Numbered from the stretch's first letter, positions 52,974 to 63,393 are shown. The stretch is 64,000 nt of DNA from Olleya sp. Hel_I_94 (GCF_007827365.1 NZ_VISI01000002.1:1245001-1309000), one strand, 5' to 3'. A program made the numbers and translations. The notes: generated by a model not told the origin, from the letters alone.

Positions 52974-55900
52974 TTATTCTTCTAATCTAATGTCTAATCC
53001 TAATCCTTTCAATTCGTGCATTAATACGTTGAAAGATTCTGGTAATCCAGGTTCTGGCATTGGCTCTCCTTTAACGATAGCTTCGTAAGTTTTAGCTCTA
53101 CCAACTACGTCATCCGATTTAACAGTTAAGATTTCTCTTAATGTTGCAGATGCTCCGTAAGCCTCAAGTGCCCAAACTTCCATCTCTCCAAAACGTTGAC
53201 CTCCAAATTGTGCTTTACCACCTAAAGGTTGTTGCGTAATTAAAGAATATGGTCCGATAGAACGCGCGTGCATCTTATCATCTACCATGTGTCCTAATTT
53301 AAGCATATAGATAACTCCGACTGTGGCAGGTTGATCAAAACGATCTCCTGTTCCTCCATCATATAAATATGTATGACCATATCTAGGGATTCCCGCTTCA
53401 TCAGTTAACTCGTTAATTTGATCAATTGTAGCACCATCAAAAATTGGAGTTGCATACGTACGACCTAGATCTTGACCAGCCCAACCTAAAACAGTTTCAT
53501 AAATTTGTCCGATGTTCATACGAGATGGTACACCTAATGGATTTAATACAATATCAACTGGAGTTCCATCTTCTAAGAATGGCATATCCTCTTGACGTAC
53601 AATACGCGCAACAATACCTTTGTTACCATGTCGTCCTGCCATTTTATCACCAACTTTTAACTTACGTTTTTTAGCGATGTAAACTTTTGCTAACTTGATT
53701 ATTCCTGCTGGTAATTCATCTCCTACAGATATAGTAAACTTCTCGCGTCTTAAAGACCCTTGTAAGTCATTTTCTTTAATCTTGTAATTGTGAATTAAAT
53801 CAGCTACAAGCTTATTAGTATGATCATCAGTTGTCCAAGTACCACCAGTTAAGTGAGTATAATCGTCAACAGCATTTAACATTTTTAGAGTGAATTTTTT
53901 ACCTTTTGGTAAAACCTCTTCTCCTAAATCATTAAATATACCTTGAGATGTTTTTCCGTTAACAATAGTGAAAAGTTTTTCAACTAATACATCTTGTAAT
54001 TGATCAAACTTCGTAAAGTAAAGATTTTCTAATTTAGCTATATCTTCTTTATCTTGAGCTCTCTTTCTTTTATCTTTAACTGCTCTAGAAAATAATTTTT
54101 TATTAATAACTACACCATGTAATGAAGGTGAAGCTTTTAATGAAGCATCTTTTACATCTCCAGCTTTATCACCAAAAATTGCACGTAAAAGTTTTTCTTC
54201 TGGTGTTGGATCTGACTCTCCCTTAGGAGTAATTTTTCCAATCAAAATATCACCAGGTTTAACTTCTGCACCAACGCGAATCATACCATTTTCATCTAAG
54301 TCTTTAGTAGCCTCTTCAGAAACGTTTGGTATGTCGTTTGTTAATTCTTCATTTCCTAATTTTGTGTCTCTAACTTCAAGAGAATATTCATCAATGTGAA
54401 TAGATGTAAAAATATCTTCACGAACAACTTTTTCAGAAATTACAATTGCATCCTCAAAGTTATACCCTTTCCAAGGCATAAAGGCTACTTTCATATTTCT
54501 TCCTAAAGCCAATTCACCCTTTTGAGTTGCGTAACCTTCAGATAAAACTTGTCCTTTAGTAATTTTGTCGCCTTTTTTAACAATTGGCTTTAAATTAATA
54601 GAAGTTCCCTGGTTAGTTTTTCTAAACTTAACTAATGGATATGTTTTAATATCACTATCAAAACTAACTTTAGCATCGTCTTCTGTTCTTTCATACTTGA
54701 TAACAATCTCATTTGCATCAACATATTGCACAACACCATTTCCTTCTGCATTAATTAAAACACGAGAATCTGATGCTACTTGTCTCTCTAAACCAGTTCC
54801 AACAATAGGAGCTTGAGGACGTAACAACGGTACAGCCTGACGCATCATGTTAGATCCCATCAATGCACGGTTGGCATCATCATGCTCTAAAAACGGAATA
54901 AGTGAAGCAGATATAGATGAAATTTGATTAGGTGCTACATCTGTATAATGGATATCTTTAGGATCCATTACTGGGAAGTCACCTTCCATACGTGCAATTA
55001 CCTTGTCATGTAAAATCTTACCGTCTTCATCAACTTTAACAGTTGCTTGAGCAATTAATTTATCTTCTTCTTCTTCGGCACTTAAATAAATAGGTGCTCC
55101 TTTAATATCAACAACTCCATCAGTAACTTTTCTATAAGGCGTTTCGATGAATCCCATAGAATTCACTTTAGCATATACCGATAATGATGAAATTAATCCA
55201 ATGTTAGGTCCCTCAGGAGTTTCAATTGGACAAAGTCTACCATAGTGAGTATAGTGAACATCTCGAACCTCGAATCCTGCTCTTTCTCTTGATAAACCAC
55301 CTGGACCTAATGCTGACAAACGACGCTTGTGCGTAATTTCTGCAAGAGGATTAGTTTGGTCCATAAATTGCGATAATTGGTTTGTACCAAAGAAAGAATT
55401 AATAACAGACGATAACGTCTTAGCATTAATTAAATCTATAGGTGTAAAAACCTCGTTATCACGAACATTCATACGCTCACGAATAGTACGCGCCATACGA
55501 GCTAAACCAACACCAAACTGAGAAGATAATTGTTCACCCACTGTACGTACACGACGGTTAGATAAGTGATCAATATCATCAATCTCTGCTTTAGAATTGA
55601 TAAGTTCAATTAAATATTTAATTATAGTAATAATATCTTCTTTGGTAAGCACTTGCTTATCCATTCCAATATCTAATTGTAATTTTTTATTCATTCTGTA
55701 ACGTCCAACTTCTCCAAGAGAATAACGTTGATCACTAAAGAATAATTTATCTATAATACCACGTGCTGTTTCCTCATCTGGCGGCTCAGCATTACGTAGT
55801 TGTCTATAAATATGTTCAACAGCTTCTTTTTCAGAGTTTGTTGGATCCTTTTGAAGAGTATTATGAATAATTGCATAATCTCCCTGTTGAGCACTTTCTT

Positions 55901-56786
55901 TATGTAAAAGAATAGTTTTAACGTCAATCTCAAGAATTTCCTCAATATTATCTTTATCTAATTCTGTATCACGATCTAAAACAATCTCATTACGCTCAAT
56001 AGAAACTACCTCACCAGTATCTTCATCAACAAAATCTTCATGCCATGTATTTAATACACGAGCAGCTAATTTACGACCAATGATTTTTTTAAGACCAGAT
56101 TTAGAAACTTTAACCTCTTCTGCTAGATCAAAAATTTCTAATATATCTTTGTCACGCTCAAAACCAATAGCTCTAAAAAGAGTAGTTACAGGTAACTTTT
56201 TCTTTCTATCAATGTACGCATACATTACTTGGTTAATATCTGTAGCGAATTCTATCCATGATCCTTTAAAAGGAATAACTCTTGCTGAATATAATTTGGT
56301 TCCATTTGCATGGAAAGACTGACCAAAAAATACACCTGGAGATCTATGTAATTGAGAAACTACTACACGTTCTGCTCCGTTGATACAAAAAGTACCTGAA
56401 GGTGTCATGTAAGGTATAGTTCCTAGGTACACATCCTGGACAATGGTCTCGAAATCCTCATGTTCAGGGTCTGTACAATATAACTTTAACCTAGCTTTTA
56501 ATGGAACGCTATAAGTTAGTCCTCTTTCAATACATTCTTCAATGGTATATCTTGGTGGATCAATAAAGTAATCTAAAAATTCTAATACGAATTGATTACG
56601 TGTGTCTGTAATTGGAAAGTTCTCCATGAAGGTATTGTATAGACCTTCATCACCTCTTTCTTCAGATTTTGTTTCTAACTGGAAAAAATCCTGGAAGGAT
56701 TTAATCTGAATATCCATGAAATCCGGGTATTCTGTTCTATTTACAATAGACGAGAAATTTAATCTTTCAGCTTGTGTTACTAACAT
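52974..56786 (-). CDS. rpoB: DNA-directed RNA polymerase subunit beta
   Basis: RNA polymerase subunit of 1270 residues. The start is the ATG at 56786 ([11 protein letters not shown]), not the TTG one codon upstream. The rifampicin-region core is [17 protein letters not shown]...[19 protein letters not shown], with no evident resistance substitution. The conserved GRHGNKG and [21 protein letters not shown] blocks are present near the C-terminus. It follows rplL by about 123 bp containing a long hairpin, and rpoC lies downstream. Confidence 0.98.
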   Translation of the reverse strand: MLVTQAERLNFSSIVNRTEYPDFMDIQIKSFQDFFQLETKSEERGDEGLYNTFMENFPITDTRNQFVLEFLDYFIDPPRYTIEECIERGLTYSVPLKARLKLYCTDPEHEDFETIVQDVYLGTIPYMTPSGTFCINGAERVVVSQLHRSPGVFFGQSFHANGTKLYSARVIPFKGSWIEFATDINQVMYAYIDRKKKLPVTTLFRAIGFERDKDILEIFDLAEEVKVSKSGLKKIIGRKLAARVLNTWHEDFVDEDTGEVVSIERNEIVLDRDTELDKDNIEEILEIDVKTILLHKESAQQGDYAIIHNTLQKDPTNSEKEAVEHIYRQLRNAEPPDEETARGIIDKLFFSDQRYSLGEVGRYRMNKKLQLDIGMDKQVLTKEDIITIIKYLIELINSKAEIDDIDHLSNRRVRTVGEQLSSQFGVGLARMARTIRERMNVRDNEVFTPIDLINAKTLSSVINSFFGTNQLSQFMDQTNPLAEITHKRRLSALGPGGLSRERAGFEVRDVHYTHYGRLCPIETPEGPNIGLISSLSVYAKVNSMGFIETPYRKVTDGVVDIKGAPIYLSAEEEEDKLIAQATVKVDEDGKILHDKVIARMEGDFPVMDPKDIHYTDVAPNQISSISASLIPFLEHDDANRALMGSNMMRQAVPLLRPQAPIVGTGLERQVASDSRVLINAEGNGVVQYVDANEIVIKYERTEDDAKVSFDSDIKTYPLVKFRKTNQGTSINLKPIVKKGDKITKGQVLSEGYATQKGELALGRNMKVAFMPWKGYNFEDAIVISEKVVREDIFTSIHIDEYSLEVRDTKLGNEELTNDIPNVSEEATKDLDENGMIRVGAEVKPGDILIGKITPKGESDPTPEEKLLRAIFGDKAGDVKDASLKASPSLHGVVINKKLFSRAVKDKRKRAQDKEDIAKLENLYFTKFDQLQDVLVEKLFTIVNGKTSQGIFNDLGEEVLPKGKKFTLKMLNAVDDYTHLTGGTWTTDDHTNKLVADLIHNYKIKENDLQGSLRREKFTISVGDELPAGIIKLAKVYIAKKRKLKVGDKMAGRHGNKGIVARIVRQEDMPFLEDGTPVDIVLNPLGVPSRMNIGQIYETVLGWAGQDLGRTYATPIFDGATIDQINELTDEAGIPRYGHTYLYDGGTGDRFDQPATVGVIYMLKLGHMVDDKMHARSIGPYSLITQQPLGGKAQFGGQRFGEMEVWALEAYGASATLREILTVKSDDVVGRAKTYEAIVKGEPMPEPGLPESFNVLMHELKGLGLDIRLEE

Positions 56787-56844
56787 CAATGGACGAAATT
56801 TTGATTAAAAAAAAATTATTTTATATAGCTAATCACTATATACG

Positions 56845-56892
56845 ACAAATGGTTTAGGTCGTAAAGCACATGCTTCAGACCTAAACCTTTGT
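56845..56892 (-). promoter_or_regulatory. Long hairpin between rplL and rpoB
   Basis: ACAAA-T-GGTTTAGGTC (56845-56860) pairs with GACCTAAACC-TTTGT (56878-56892), a 15-bp stem with a single bulged base. The loop also contains an inner AAGC/GCTT pair. No T-run follows in the direction of transcription. The position matches that of the RNase III site or attenuator between rplL and rpoB in Escherichia coli; a similar role is inferred. Confidence 0.6.
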
Positions 56893-56909
56893 AAAATTAT
56901 TTGGTAAGC

Positions 56910-57284
56910 TTACTTAAGCTCAACCTCAGCTCCTGCTTCTTCTAAAGAAGTTTTTAAACCTTCAGCTTCATCTTTAGAAACTCCTTCTTTGATGTTGCTT
57001 GGTGCGCTATCAACTAATTCTTTAGCTTCTTTTAATCCTAAACCAGTTAATTCTTTAACTAATTTTACAACTGCAAGCTTAGATGCTCCAGCAGCTTTAA
57101 GAACTACATCGAATTCAGTTTGAGCCTCAGCAGCATCACCTCCTGCAGCTGGACCAGCTGCAACAGCTACTGCAGCAGCAGCAGGTTCGATACCATATTC
57201 ATCTTTTAAAATAGTAGCTAACTCATTTACTTCTTTTACAGTAAGGTTAACTAATTGTTCTGCGAAATCTTTTAAATCTGCCAT
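56910..57284 (-). CDS. rplL: 50S ribosomal protein L7/L12
   Basis: The stalk protein of 124 residues that recruits translation GTPases. It has an N-terminal dimer helix ([23 protein letters not shown]), an Ala/Gly hinge (about 36-52) and a C-terminal domain ([36 protein letters not shown]). It follows rplJ by 59 bp, as in most bacteria. Confidence 0.98.
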   Translation of the reverse strand: MADLKDFAEQLVNLTVKEVNELATILKDEYGIEPAAAAVAVAAGPAAGGDAAEAQTEFDVVLKAAGASKLAVVKLVKELTGLGLKEAKELVDSAPSNIKEGVSKDEAEGLKTSLEEAGAEVELK

Positions 57285-57343
57285 TTTTCTATCGTTTTAA
57301 TTTTGTAATTTAATATATAATTGTAATAGTGCCTAATTTATTA

Positions 57344-57865
57344 TTATCCCTCTTTCTGAGATAATGTTTTTAAGATACCTGAAAGTGTCCCACCGCTAGA
57401 TTTAAGAGCCGAAATAACATTCTTAGCTGGAGACTGTAGTAATCCTACTATATCACCAATTAACTCTTCTCTAGACTTAATGTCTACTAACATATCTAAC
57501 TGATTGTCTCCTAAGTAAACTGCTTCTTCAATAAAAGCACCTTTTAATAAAGGCTTATCAGATTTTTTTCTAAAAGTCTTTATTACCTTAGCTGGAGCGT
57601 TACCAGTTTCAGAATACATCACAGATGTATTTCCTTTTAGTATTGATGGTAAATCTCCAAAATCTCTATCTGAAGCTTCCATCGCTTTTTCAAGTAATGT
57701 ATTTTTAACAACTGCTAACTTAATGTTTGCTTTGAAACAAGCGCGACGTAAGTCAGAAGTAGTACCTGCGTTTAAACCAGAAATATCTGCTATATAGATA
57801 TTTGAATTTTCGGCTAATTGTACAGTTAAGTCTTTAATTACTTGTGATTTTTCTTCTCTAGTCAT
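57344..57865 (-). CDS. rplJ: 50S ribosomal protein L10
   Basis: A 173-residue protein that anchors the L7/L12 stalk to 23S rRNA. The N-terminal RNA-binding part is MTREEKSQVIKDLTVQLAENSNIYIADISGL and LRRACFKANIKLAVVKNTL; the C-terminal helix that carries L7/L12 follows. It lies 20 bp after rplA, so there is no room for a long L10 leader directly upstream. Confidence 0.98.
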   Translation of the reverse strand: MTREEKSQVIKDLTVQLAENSNIYIADISGLNAGTTSDLRRACFKANIKLAVVKNTLLEKAMEASDRDFGDLPSILKGNTSVMYSETGNAPAKVIKTFRKKSDKPLLKGAFIEEAVYLGDNQLDMLVDIKSREELIGDIVGLLQSPAKNVISALKSSGGTLSGILKTLSQKEG

Positions 57866-57885
57866 AATATAAAGTTTTTAACTCC

Positions 57886-58575
57886 TTAACCTATTTTAGT
57901 ATCCACAGCAATACTAGGACTCATGGTAGAAGACATAAAAATGCTCTTTACATAAACTCCTTTTGCAGCAGTTGGTTTAAGTTTTAATATTGTTGTTAAT
58001 AATTCGTTTGCATTGTCTTCAATCTTATCAGCAGTAAATGAAGCTTTTCCAATTGAAGCATGAACGATACCAGTTTTATCAACTTTAAAATCAATTTTAC
58101 CAGCTTTCACTTCTGTTACAGCTTTTGCAACATCCATTGTTACCGTTCCAGTCTTAGGGTTAGGCATTAAACCACGAGGACCTAATACACGTCCTAAAGG
58201 ACCTAATTTACCCATAACACTAGGCATAGTAATAATTACGTCAACGTCAGTCCAACCACTCTTGATTTTATCAAGGTACTCGTCTAAACCAACATAATCA
58301 GCACCAGCTTCTTTAGCTTCAGCCTCTTTGTCTGGTGTTACTAAAGCTAATACTTTAGTATCTTTACCAGTTCCGTGAGGAAGAGAAACAACACCTCTAA
58401 CCATTTGATTAGCTTTACGAGGATCTACACCTAAACGTATTGCTAAATCTACAGATGCGTCGAATTTAGTGTTAGTAATATCTTTTATTAATACTGAAGC
58501 TTCCTTGATAGAATATACTTTATCCTTTTCAATTTTAGCTACAGCTTCTTTTTGTTTTCTTGTTAATCTTGCCAT
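57886..58575 (-). CDS. rplA: 50S ribosomal protein L1
   Basis: A 229-residue protein of the L1 stalk, and an autoregulator of the L11-L1 unit in other bacteria. It has [20 protein letters not shown], the central [22 protein letters not shown] motif and [18 protein letters not shown] at the C-terminus. It starts 17 bp after rplK. Confidence 0.98.
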   Translation of the reverse strand: MARLTRKQKEAVAKIEKDKVYSIKEASVLIKDITNTKFDASVDLAIRLGVDPRKANQMVRGVVSLPHGTGKDTKVLALVTPDKEAEAKEAGADYVGLDEYLDKIKSGWTDVDVIITMPSVMGKLGPLGRVLGPRGLMPNPKTGTVTMDVAKAVTEVKAGKIDFKVDKTGIVHASIGKASFTADKIEDNANELLTTILKLKPTAAKGVYVKSIFMSSTMSPSIAVDTKIG

Positions 58576-58592
58576 TTTAAAATCTTTTTAGG

Positions 58593-59033
58593 TTAATTTG
58601 GTGCATCACCACCTTTAACAGTTATACCCATAGATCTTGCAGTACCAGCAATCATCTTCATTGCAGAATCTAAAGTAAATGCATTTAAATCTACCATTTT
58701 GTCTTCCGCAATAGTTTTGATTTGATCCCAAGAAACTTTTGCTACTTTCTTAACGTGTGGTTCTCCCGAACCTTTTTTCACTTTGGCCGCTTCTAGTAAC
58801 TGTACAGCAGCTGGTGGTGTTTTGATTACAAAATCAAATGATTTGTCTTTGTAAACCGAAATCACCACTGGTAAAACCTTACCAGCTTTATCTTGAGTTC
58901 TAGCATTAAACTGCTTACAAAACTCCATGATATTAACTCCTGCAGCACCTAGAGCGGGTCCAACCGGTGGCGAAGGATTCGCTGCACCTCCCCTGACTTG
59001 TAGTTTAACTACTTTTCCTAGTTCTTTTGCCAT
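58593..59033 (-). CDS. rplK: 50S ribosomal protein L11
   Basis: A 146-residue protein of the GTPase-associated centre. The start is placed at ATG 59033 ([20 protein letters not shown]), which removes eight residues of an upstream in-frame extension that L11 does not have. Key segments are [23 protein letters not shown] (N-domain) and the 23S RNA-binding C-domain with [10 protein letters not shown]. It is followed closely by rplA. Confidence 0.97.
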   Translation of the reverse strand: MAKELGKVVKLQVRGGAANPSPPVGPALGAAGVNIMEFCKQFNARTQDKAGKVLPVVISVYKDKSFDFVIKTPPAAVQLLEAAKVKKGSGEPHVKKVAKVSWDQIKTIAEDKMVDLNAFTLDSAMKMIAGTARSMGITVKGGDAPN

Positions 59034-59104
59034 TTTTAATGAATTAAATTGATGCATTAATTAAGTGGAAGCTTAAAAATGCATTATTATTAGTGTAACA
59101 ATTA

Positions 59105-59659
59105 TTATATTTTTTCTACTTGCATGTAACTTAACTCTAATGGGGTCTTTCTTCCAAAGATTTTAACCATTACTTCTAACTTACGTTTTTCTTCATTTAT
59201 ATTCTCAATAGTTCCATCAAATCCATTAAATGGACCGTCAATAACTTTAACGGTTTCACCTTTAGTAAAAGGTATCGCCACATTTACATCCGCATCTACA
59301 GATAACTCATCCACTTTACCTAACATTCTATTTACTTCAGACTGTCTTAGAGGTAATGGATCTCCACCTTTAGTAGCACCCAAAAAACCTATAACATTTG
59401 TAATAGATTTTATAATATGAGGTATTTCTCCAGTAAGATTTGCTTTAATCATTATGTAACCACTAAAGTAAACTTTTTCTTTGTTTACCTTTTTACCATT
59501 TCTGATTTGAACAACATTTTCTGTAGGAACTAAAACTTGCTCTACATAATCTTGTAAGCCTAGTCTAGCTATTTCATTTTCAATATAAGCCTTAATCTTA
59601 TTTTCTTGACCACTTACAGCTCTTACTACGTACCATTTTTTTTCTCCAACTTCCGCCAT
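59105..59659 (-). CDS. nusG: Transcription termination/antitermination protein NusG
   Basis: A 184-residue protein that binds the RNA polymerase clamp and couples it to Rho or the ribosome. The NGN domain is KKWYVVRAVSGQENKIKAYIE, with the VPTENVVQIRNGKK insert, and the C-terminal KOW motif is VKVIDGPFNGFDGTIENINEEKRKL. Its start is 6 bp after the secE stop. Length and domains are standard. Confidence 0.97.
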   Translation of the reverse strand: MAEVGEKKWYVVRAVSGQENKIKAYIENEIARLGLQDYVEQVLVPTENVVQIRNGKKVNKEKVYFSGYIMIKANLTGEIPHIIKSITNVIGFLGATKGGDPLPLRQSEVNRMLGKVDELSVDADVNVAIPFTKGETVKVIDGPFNGFDGTIENINEEKRKLEVMVKIFGRKTPLELSYMQVEKI

Positions 59660-59665
59660 ATCAAT

Positions 59666-59860
59666 CTATCCTATTAAATTAAAGTATAAACTAATTACTT
59701 TACTAAAAACAGTATCAATACCCCAAATAGCTAAAGAAAAAATAATAGAAAAAACAGCCACAAGAATAGTTAAACTTTGTGCCTCAGACCATGGTGTCCA
59801 AGTAACATTGTTTTTTAACTCTCCAAATGATTCTTTTATATAATTTACAATTCCAGCCAT
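59666..59860 (-). CDS. secE: Preprotein translocase subunit SecE
   Basis: A 64-residue single-helix form of SecE. An amphipathic segment MAGIVNYIKESFGELKNNVTWTPWSEAQ is followed by one membrane helix (about 29-52, SLTILVAVFSIIFSLAIWGID). It clamps SecY in the inner membrane. It lies between tRNA-Trp and nusG in the conserved order. Confidence 0.95.
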   Translation of the reverse strand: MAGIVNYIKESFGELKNNVTWTPWSEAQSLTILVAVFSIIFSLAIWGIDTVFSKVISLYFNLIG

Positions 59861-59940
59861 GTTATTTTATTTAATGTCATCCAATGGAGCGGACTCCTTT
59901 AATACTATTTAAAAACAAATTTTGCATTTGATTTTAGTTG

Positions 59941-60013
59941 CACGGGTTGAGAGACTCGAACTCCCGACACCTGGTTTTGGAGACCAGTGCTCTACCAACT
60001 GAGCTAAACCCGT
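59941..60013 (-). tRNA. tRNA-Trp (anticodon CCA)
   Basis: On the minus strand the acceptor arms are ACGGGTT and AACCCGT with discriminator G. The anticodon loop CTCCAAA in stem CTGGT/ACCAG gives CCA. The T-loop is TTCGAGT. The 73-nt gene lies between tuf and secE, as in many bacteria. The 3' CCA is not encoded. Confidence 0.96.
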
Positions 60014-60024
60014 AAATATAAATC

Positions 60025-60049
60025 AAGGCACTTCATAACAAAGTGCCTT
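60025..60049 (-). terminator. Weak hairpin between tuf and tRNA-Trp
   Basis: AAGGCACTT (60025-60033) pairs with AAGTGCCTT (60041-60049) around a 7-nt loop. The sequence after it on the minus strand is only moderately T-rich, so partial termination or processing before tRNA-Trp is more likely than full termination. Confidence 0.45.
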
Positions 60050-60074
60050 AATTATATATATTATAAACTATTAA

Positions 60075-61262
60075 TTAGTCTAAAATTTCAGTTACCTGAC
60101 CTGCTCCTACTGTTCTACCACCTTCACGTATTGCGAAACGTAATCCAACATTCATTGCGATCTTTTGGATTAACTCAACATGAATAGTTAAGTTATCTCC
60201 TGGCATAACCATCTCAACTCCTTCAGGTAACGCTATGTTTCCAGTTACGTCAGTTGTACGAACGTAAAATTGAGGACGGTAATTATTATGGAATGGAGTA
60301 TGACGTCCACCTTCTTCTTTTTTAAGGATATAAACCTCAGCTTTAAATTTAGCGTGTGGTGTTACTGAACCTGGCTTAACGATTACCATTCCTCTTGAGA
60401 TTTGAGATTTCTCAATACCTCTTAAAAGAATACCTGCGTTATCTCCAGCTTCACCTCTATCTAATATTTGACGGAACATTTCGATTCCTGTAATTGTAGA
60501 TGTTAATTTTTCAGCACCCATACCAATAATCTCTACAGGATCTCCTGTATTGGCAATACCAGTTTCGATACGTCCTGTTGCAACAGTACCACGACCTGTA
60601 ATAGAGAATACATCCTCGATAGGCATTAAGAAAGGCTTATCAACCTCACGTAATGGCTCTTCGATCCATGCATCAACTTGCGCCATTAATTCCATTACTG
60701 TATCCACCCATTTTTGCTCACCATTTAAAGCCCCTAATGCAGAACCAGAAACTACAGGTCCATTATCTCCATCATACTCATAGAAAGATAATAATTCTCT
60801 AACCTCCATGTCTACTAACTCTAAAAGCTCTTCATCATCAACCATATCCACTTTATTTAAGAATACAACGATTCTTGGGATACCAACTTGACGACCTAAT
60901 AAGATGTGCTCACGTGTTTGTGGCATAGGACCATCAGTTGCAGCTACAACTAATATAGCTCCATCCATTTGTGCAGCACCAGTTACCATGTTTTTTACGT
61001 AATCGGCGTGACCTGGACAATCTACGTGTGCATAGTGACGATTAGCTGTAGAGTACTCTACGTGTGATGTATTAATTGTGATACCTCTTTCTTTTTCTTC
61101 AGGAGCGTTATCAATTTGATCGAATGATCTTGCTTCTGATAAACCTGCATCAGCTAATACTTTAGTAATAGCAGCAGTTAAAGTTGTTTTACCGTGATCT
61201 ACGTGTCCAATTGTACCAATATTTAAGTGTGGTTTTGAACGATCGAAAGTTGCCTTTGCCAT
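60075..61262 (-). CDS. tuf: Elongation factor Tu
   Basis: The 395-residue GTPase that delivers aminoacyl-tRNA to the ribosome. G1 is [10 protein letters not shown], switch [19 protein letters not shown]3 [12 protein letters not shown] and G4 NKVD. Domain 2/3 segments include [13 protein letters not shown] and [15 protein letters not shown]. It lies directly downstream of four tRNA genes and upstream of tRNA-Trp. Only one tuf copy is in the window. Confidence 0.99.
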   Translation of the reverse strand: MAKATFDRSKPHLNIGTIGHVDHGKTTLTAAITKVLADAGLSEARSFDQIDNAPEEKERGITINTSHVEYSTANRHYAHVDCPGHADYVKNMVTGAAQMDGAILVVAATDGPMPQTREHILLGRQVGIPRIVVFLNKVDMVDDEELLELVDMEVRELLSFYEYDGDNGPVVSGSALGALNGEQKWVDTVMELMAQVDAWIEEPLREVDKPFLMPIEDVFSITGRGTVATGRIETGIANTGDPVEIIGMGAEKLTSTITGIEMFRQILDRGEAGDNAGILLRGIEKSQISRGMVIVKPGSVTPHAKFKAEVYILKKEEGGRHTPFHNNYRPQFYVRTTDVTGNIALPEGVEMVMPGDNLTIHVELIQKIAMNVGLRFAIREGGRTVGAGQVTEILD

Positions 61263-61329
61263 GTTTTAATAATTTAATCTTAGTTATATAATAATATTAG
61301 TGTATTCTTAATTTGTATTCTTTATTCTG

Positions 61330-61401
61330 AGCCAATGACGGGAATTGAACCCGTGACCTCTTCCTTACCAAGGAAACGCTCTACCCCTGAGCTACACCGG
61401 C
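61330..61401 (-). tRNA. tRNA-Thr (anticodon GGT)
   Basis: On the minus strand the acceptor arms are GCCGGTG and CATTGGC (two G-T pairs). The anticodon loop TTGGTAA in stem TTTCC/GGAAG gives GGT. The T-loop is TTCAATT and the discriminator is T. It is the last tRNA before tuf. Confidence 0.95.
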
Positions 61402-61412
61402 TTAAATATTAG

Positions 61413-61485
61413 AGCGAGAGACCGGGTTCGAACCGGCGACATTCAGCTTGGAAGGCTGACGCTCTACCAACTGAGCTACTCTCGC
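61413..61485 (-). tRNA. tRNA-Gly (anticodon TCC)
   Basis: On the minus strand the acceptor arms are GCGAGAG and CTCTCGC. The anticodon loop CTTCCAA in stem TCAGC/GCTGA gives TCC. The T-loop is TTCGAAC and the discriminator is T. An open reading frame overlapping this and the tRNA-Tyr gene is not a protein gene. Confidence 0.95.
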
Positions 61486-61531
61486 AATTATTTAAAATCC
61501 TTTGTTGTTTAAAATAAACTTTAAAAAAAAG

Positions 61532-61613
<82 letters not shown>

Positions 61614-61689
61614 AATTTTAAACTTTTCACTCTATTAAAGAACTTATGCAAAGTTAAAACAAATAATTATCTATTTTAACTTTATTTTG

Positions 61690-61763
61690 AGCCGATGGAG
61701 GGACTCGAACCCACGACCTGCTGATTACAAATCAGCTGCTCTAGCCAGCTGAGCTACATCGGC
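61690..61763 (-). tRNA. tRNA-Thr (anticodon TGT), first gene of the tRNA-tuf unit
   Basis: Identical over its whole length to the tRNA-Thr at 33609-33682: acceptor arms GCCGATG/CATCGGC and anticodon TGT. It leads the Thr-Tyr-Gly-Thr-tuf order, the same order as the thrU-tyrU-glyT-thrT-tufB unit of Escherichia coli. Confidence 0.95.
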
Positions 61764-61786
61764 TTTTTTCTGCTAATTTTACTTCT

Positions 61787-61813
61787 AAAAAAAGCCCGCT
61801 ATTTCTAACGGAC
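61787..61813 (-). terminator. Intrinsic terminator of hpf overlapping the tRNA-tuf promoter region
   Basis: On the minus strand GTCCGTTA pairs with TAGCGGGC (two G-T pairs) around a GAAA tetraloop, followed by seven T. It is 38 bp after the hpf stop. Confidence 0.8.
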
Positions 61814-61815
61814 TG

Positions 61816-61844
61816 CAAATGTAAATATTTATTTAATTATTCAA
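61816..61844 (-). promoter_or_regulatory. Promoter of the tRNA-Thr-Tyr-Gly-Thr-tuf unit
   Basis: On the minus strand a TTG at 61842-61844 is followed after 18 bp by TACATTTG (61816-61823), the Bacteroidota promoter pattern. The start would fall near 61810, inside the hpf terminator hairpin, so a transcript started here would not contain the full hairpin. Confidence 0.65.
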
Positions 61845-61851
61845 AACATTT

Positions 61852-62166
61852 TTATGAAATATTTTTAAAATTTTCTCTTAATTTTTGTTTTCGCTTTTTT
61901 AATTGCCTTTCCAAAGAGGCTACAGCTATGTCTGCTCCCTCTTCAAATGTCTTACATTGCTTTTTAACAACCAAGCAATCACCTGGCACATTTATTTTTG
62001 CTTCAAATATTTTATTAAGCTTAATACTACTCTTTTCTACTTTAAGATAGACTTCTGATTGAATTACTTTGTCATAGTACATTTCAAGTTTATCCATACG
62101 TTTTTGGATGAACTCCAATAATTGGGGATTGGCATTAAAGTTTACTGCCTGTGTGTTTACCTTCAT
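61852..62166 (-). CDS. hpf: Ribosome hibernation-promoting factor (HPF/RaiA family)
   Basis: A 104-residue short-form HPF that binds the 30S decoding region and inactivates ribosomes in slow growth. The pattern is MKVNTQAVNFNANPQLLEFIQKRMDKLEMYYDKV, EAKINVPGDCLVVKKQCKTFEEGADIAVASLERQLKKRKQKL. The long-form C-terminal dimerisation domain is absent. It is 25 bp after the xerC-like gene on the same strand and ends in a terminator. Confidence 0.9.
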   Translation of the reverse strand: MKVNTQAVNFNANPQLLEFIQKRMDKLEMYYDKVIQSEVYLKVEKSSIKLNKIFEAKINVPGDCLVVKKQCKTFEEGADIAVASLERQLKKRKQKLRENFKNIS

Positions 62167-62191
62167 ACTTTAAAATTTTGTGGTTAAACAT

Positions 62192-63082
62192 TTATTTTTT
62201 ACTTCTAGGGTGCGCTTTTGCGTATACTTTTTTTAATTCAGCGATACTATTGTGCGTATAAACTTGAGTAGCTGCTAAACTAGAATGCCCTAATAGTTCT
62301 TTGACTGCATTTAACTCTGCACCTTGATTTAATAAGTGTGTAGCAAAAGAATGTCTTAGAATATGTGGACTTTTCTTCACCTTAGTTGAAGCTTTACTAA
62401 AGTAATCATTTATAATTCTGTAGACAAGAGTTTCATATACTTTAACTCCTTTTTTTGTTAAAAACAAATACTCATTATCTGTAATAGTTTCTAATTTATT
62501 TCTTTCTAACTTATAAATATCTACACTATCCATTACCATGTTTAACAAAGGAATAATGCGTTCTTTATTTCTTTTACCTAAAATTTTAATTGTATTATTT
62601 TCTAAATCAATATCTTTTAATTTAATGTTTATCAACTCTATACGTCTAATTCCTGTAGAGTAAAATAATTCTATTATTAATTTATTTCTAACACCTTCAA
62701 AATCTTGATTGTGGTTAATTTGATCTAGAACTGTATTAATTTCATTTTCTGAAAAGGGGATTTGAACTTTTTTACTTGTTTTTAATGCCTTATGTTTTGA
62801 AAGTGGATTTAGCTTTACTTCTTCAATTTTAAGTAGGAATTTAAAGAAGCCATTTAATGCAGAAATCTTTCTATTTATACTTTTGTTGGTTATTCCTTTT
62901 TGAACTAAATTAACAATCCAAGATCTAATTTGCGAATAATTTGTTTCTTGAATAGTATTTGTTTCTTCTTCACTAGAAATAAAAGCCATAAAGGATTCTA
63001 TATCTTTTTTATAGGCATTAACTGTTAGCTGGGAATATTTTTTTTCAAGCAACAGGTAATCTAAAAAGGCTTTTAGTAGCAT
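62192..63082 (-). CDS. xerC: Tyrosine recombinase (XerC/XerD-like)
   Basis: A 296-residue site-specific recombinase. The N-terminal core-binding SAM-like domain covers about 1-85 (LEKKYSQLTVNAYKKDIESFMAF). The catalytic domain has the active-site Arg in YSTGIRRIELINIK, the Lys in ILGKRNKERIIPL, HILRHSFATHLLNQG, LGHSSLAATQVYTH and the nucleophile Tyr in the last. All catalytic residues are present. Its chromosomal context, directly next to hpf and rpsU, is that of the housekeeping dimer-resolution enzyme rather than a phage integrase; the partner Xer protein is not in the window. Confidence 0.9.
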   Translation of the reverse strand: MLLKAFLDYLLLEKKYSQLTVNAYKKDIESFMAFISSEEETNTIQETNYSQIRSWIVNLVQKGITNKSINRKISALNGFFKFLLKIEEVKLNPLSKHKALKTSKKVQIPFSENEINTVLDQINHNQDFEGVRNKLIIELFYSTGIRRIELINIKLKDIDLENNTIKILGKRNKERIIPLLNMVMDSVDIYKLERNKLETITDNEYLFLTKKGVKVYETLVYRIINDYFSKASTKVKKSPHILRHSFATHLLNQGAELNAVKELLGHSSLAATQVYTHNSIAELKKVYAKAHPRSKK

Positions 63083-63143
63083 TAAGCGTATAGTATTTAA
63101 GTGTTATAAATATACCTTTTTTGTTTTGGGTATATGTAAAAAT

Positions 63144-63177
63144 AAAAAAACCACTAACTAATTAGTGGCTTTTTTTT
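63144..63177 (-). terminator. Intrinsic terminator of rpsU
   Basis: CCACTAA pairs with TTAGTGG, with A- and T-runs on both sides. It lies between the rpsU stop and the xerC start. Confidence 0.85.
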
Positions 63178-63192
63178 ATTAATTGAAGCTAT

Positions 63193-63387
63193 TTATAAAG
63201 CTTCTTGATCTCTTAAATGTTGTACATATTGAGCTTTCTGAATTTTAGCTCTATTTTCTATTGACGGTTTAACAAATTGCTTACGACCTTGTAAAACTCT
63301 TCTTGTTCCCGTTTTATCAAACTTACGTTTGTAGCGTTTTAATGCTCGTTCTATATTTTCTCCGTCCTTTATTGGAATTATTAACAT
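63193..63387 (-). CDS. rpsU: 30S ribosomal protein bS21
   Basis: A 64-residue basic protein (MLIIPIKDGENIERALKRYKRKFDKTGTRRVLQGR...). It sits near the 3' end of 16S rRNA. In Flavobacteriia it takes part in hiding the anti-Shine-Dalgarno, which has been reported to make rpsU self-regulated through its own strong Shine-Dalgarno. Exactly such a sequence is present here (see next entry). The start follows a good promoter and is the only plausible ATG. Confidence 0.96.
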   Translation of the reverse strand: MLIIPIKDGENIERALKRYKRKFDKTGTRRVLQGRKQFVKPSIENRAKIQKAQYVQHLRDQEAL

Positions 63388-63393
63388 AGTGTC

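Noticed and set aside
62192..63082. Tyrosine recombinase as a phage or island integrase
   Set aside because: The length, the catalytic motifs and the position next to hpf and rpsU fit the chromosomal XerC/D type; no attachment-site duplication was found.
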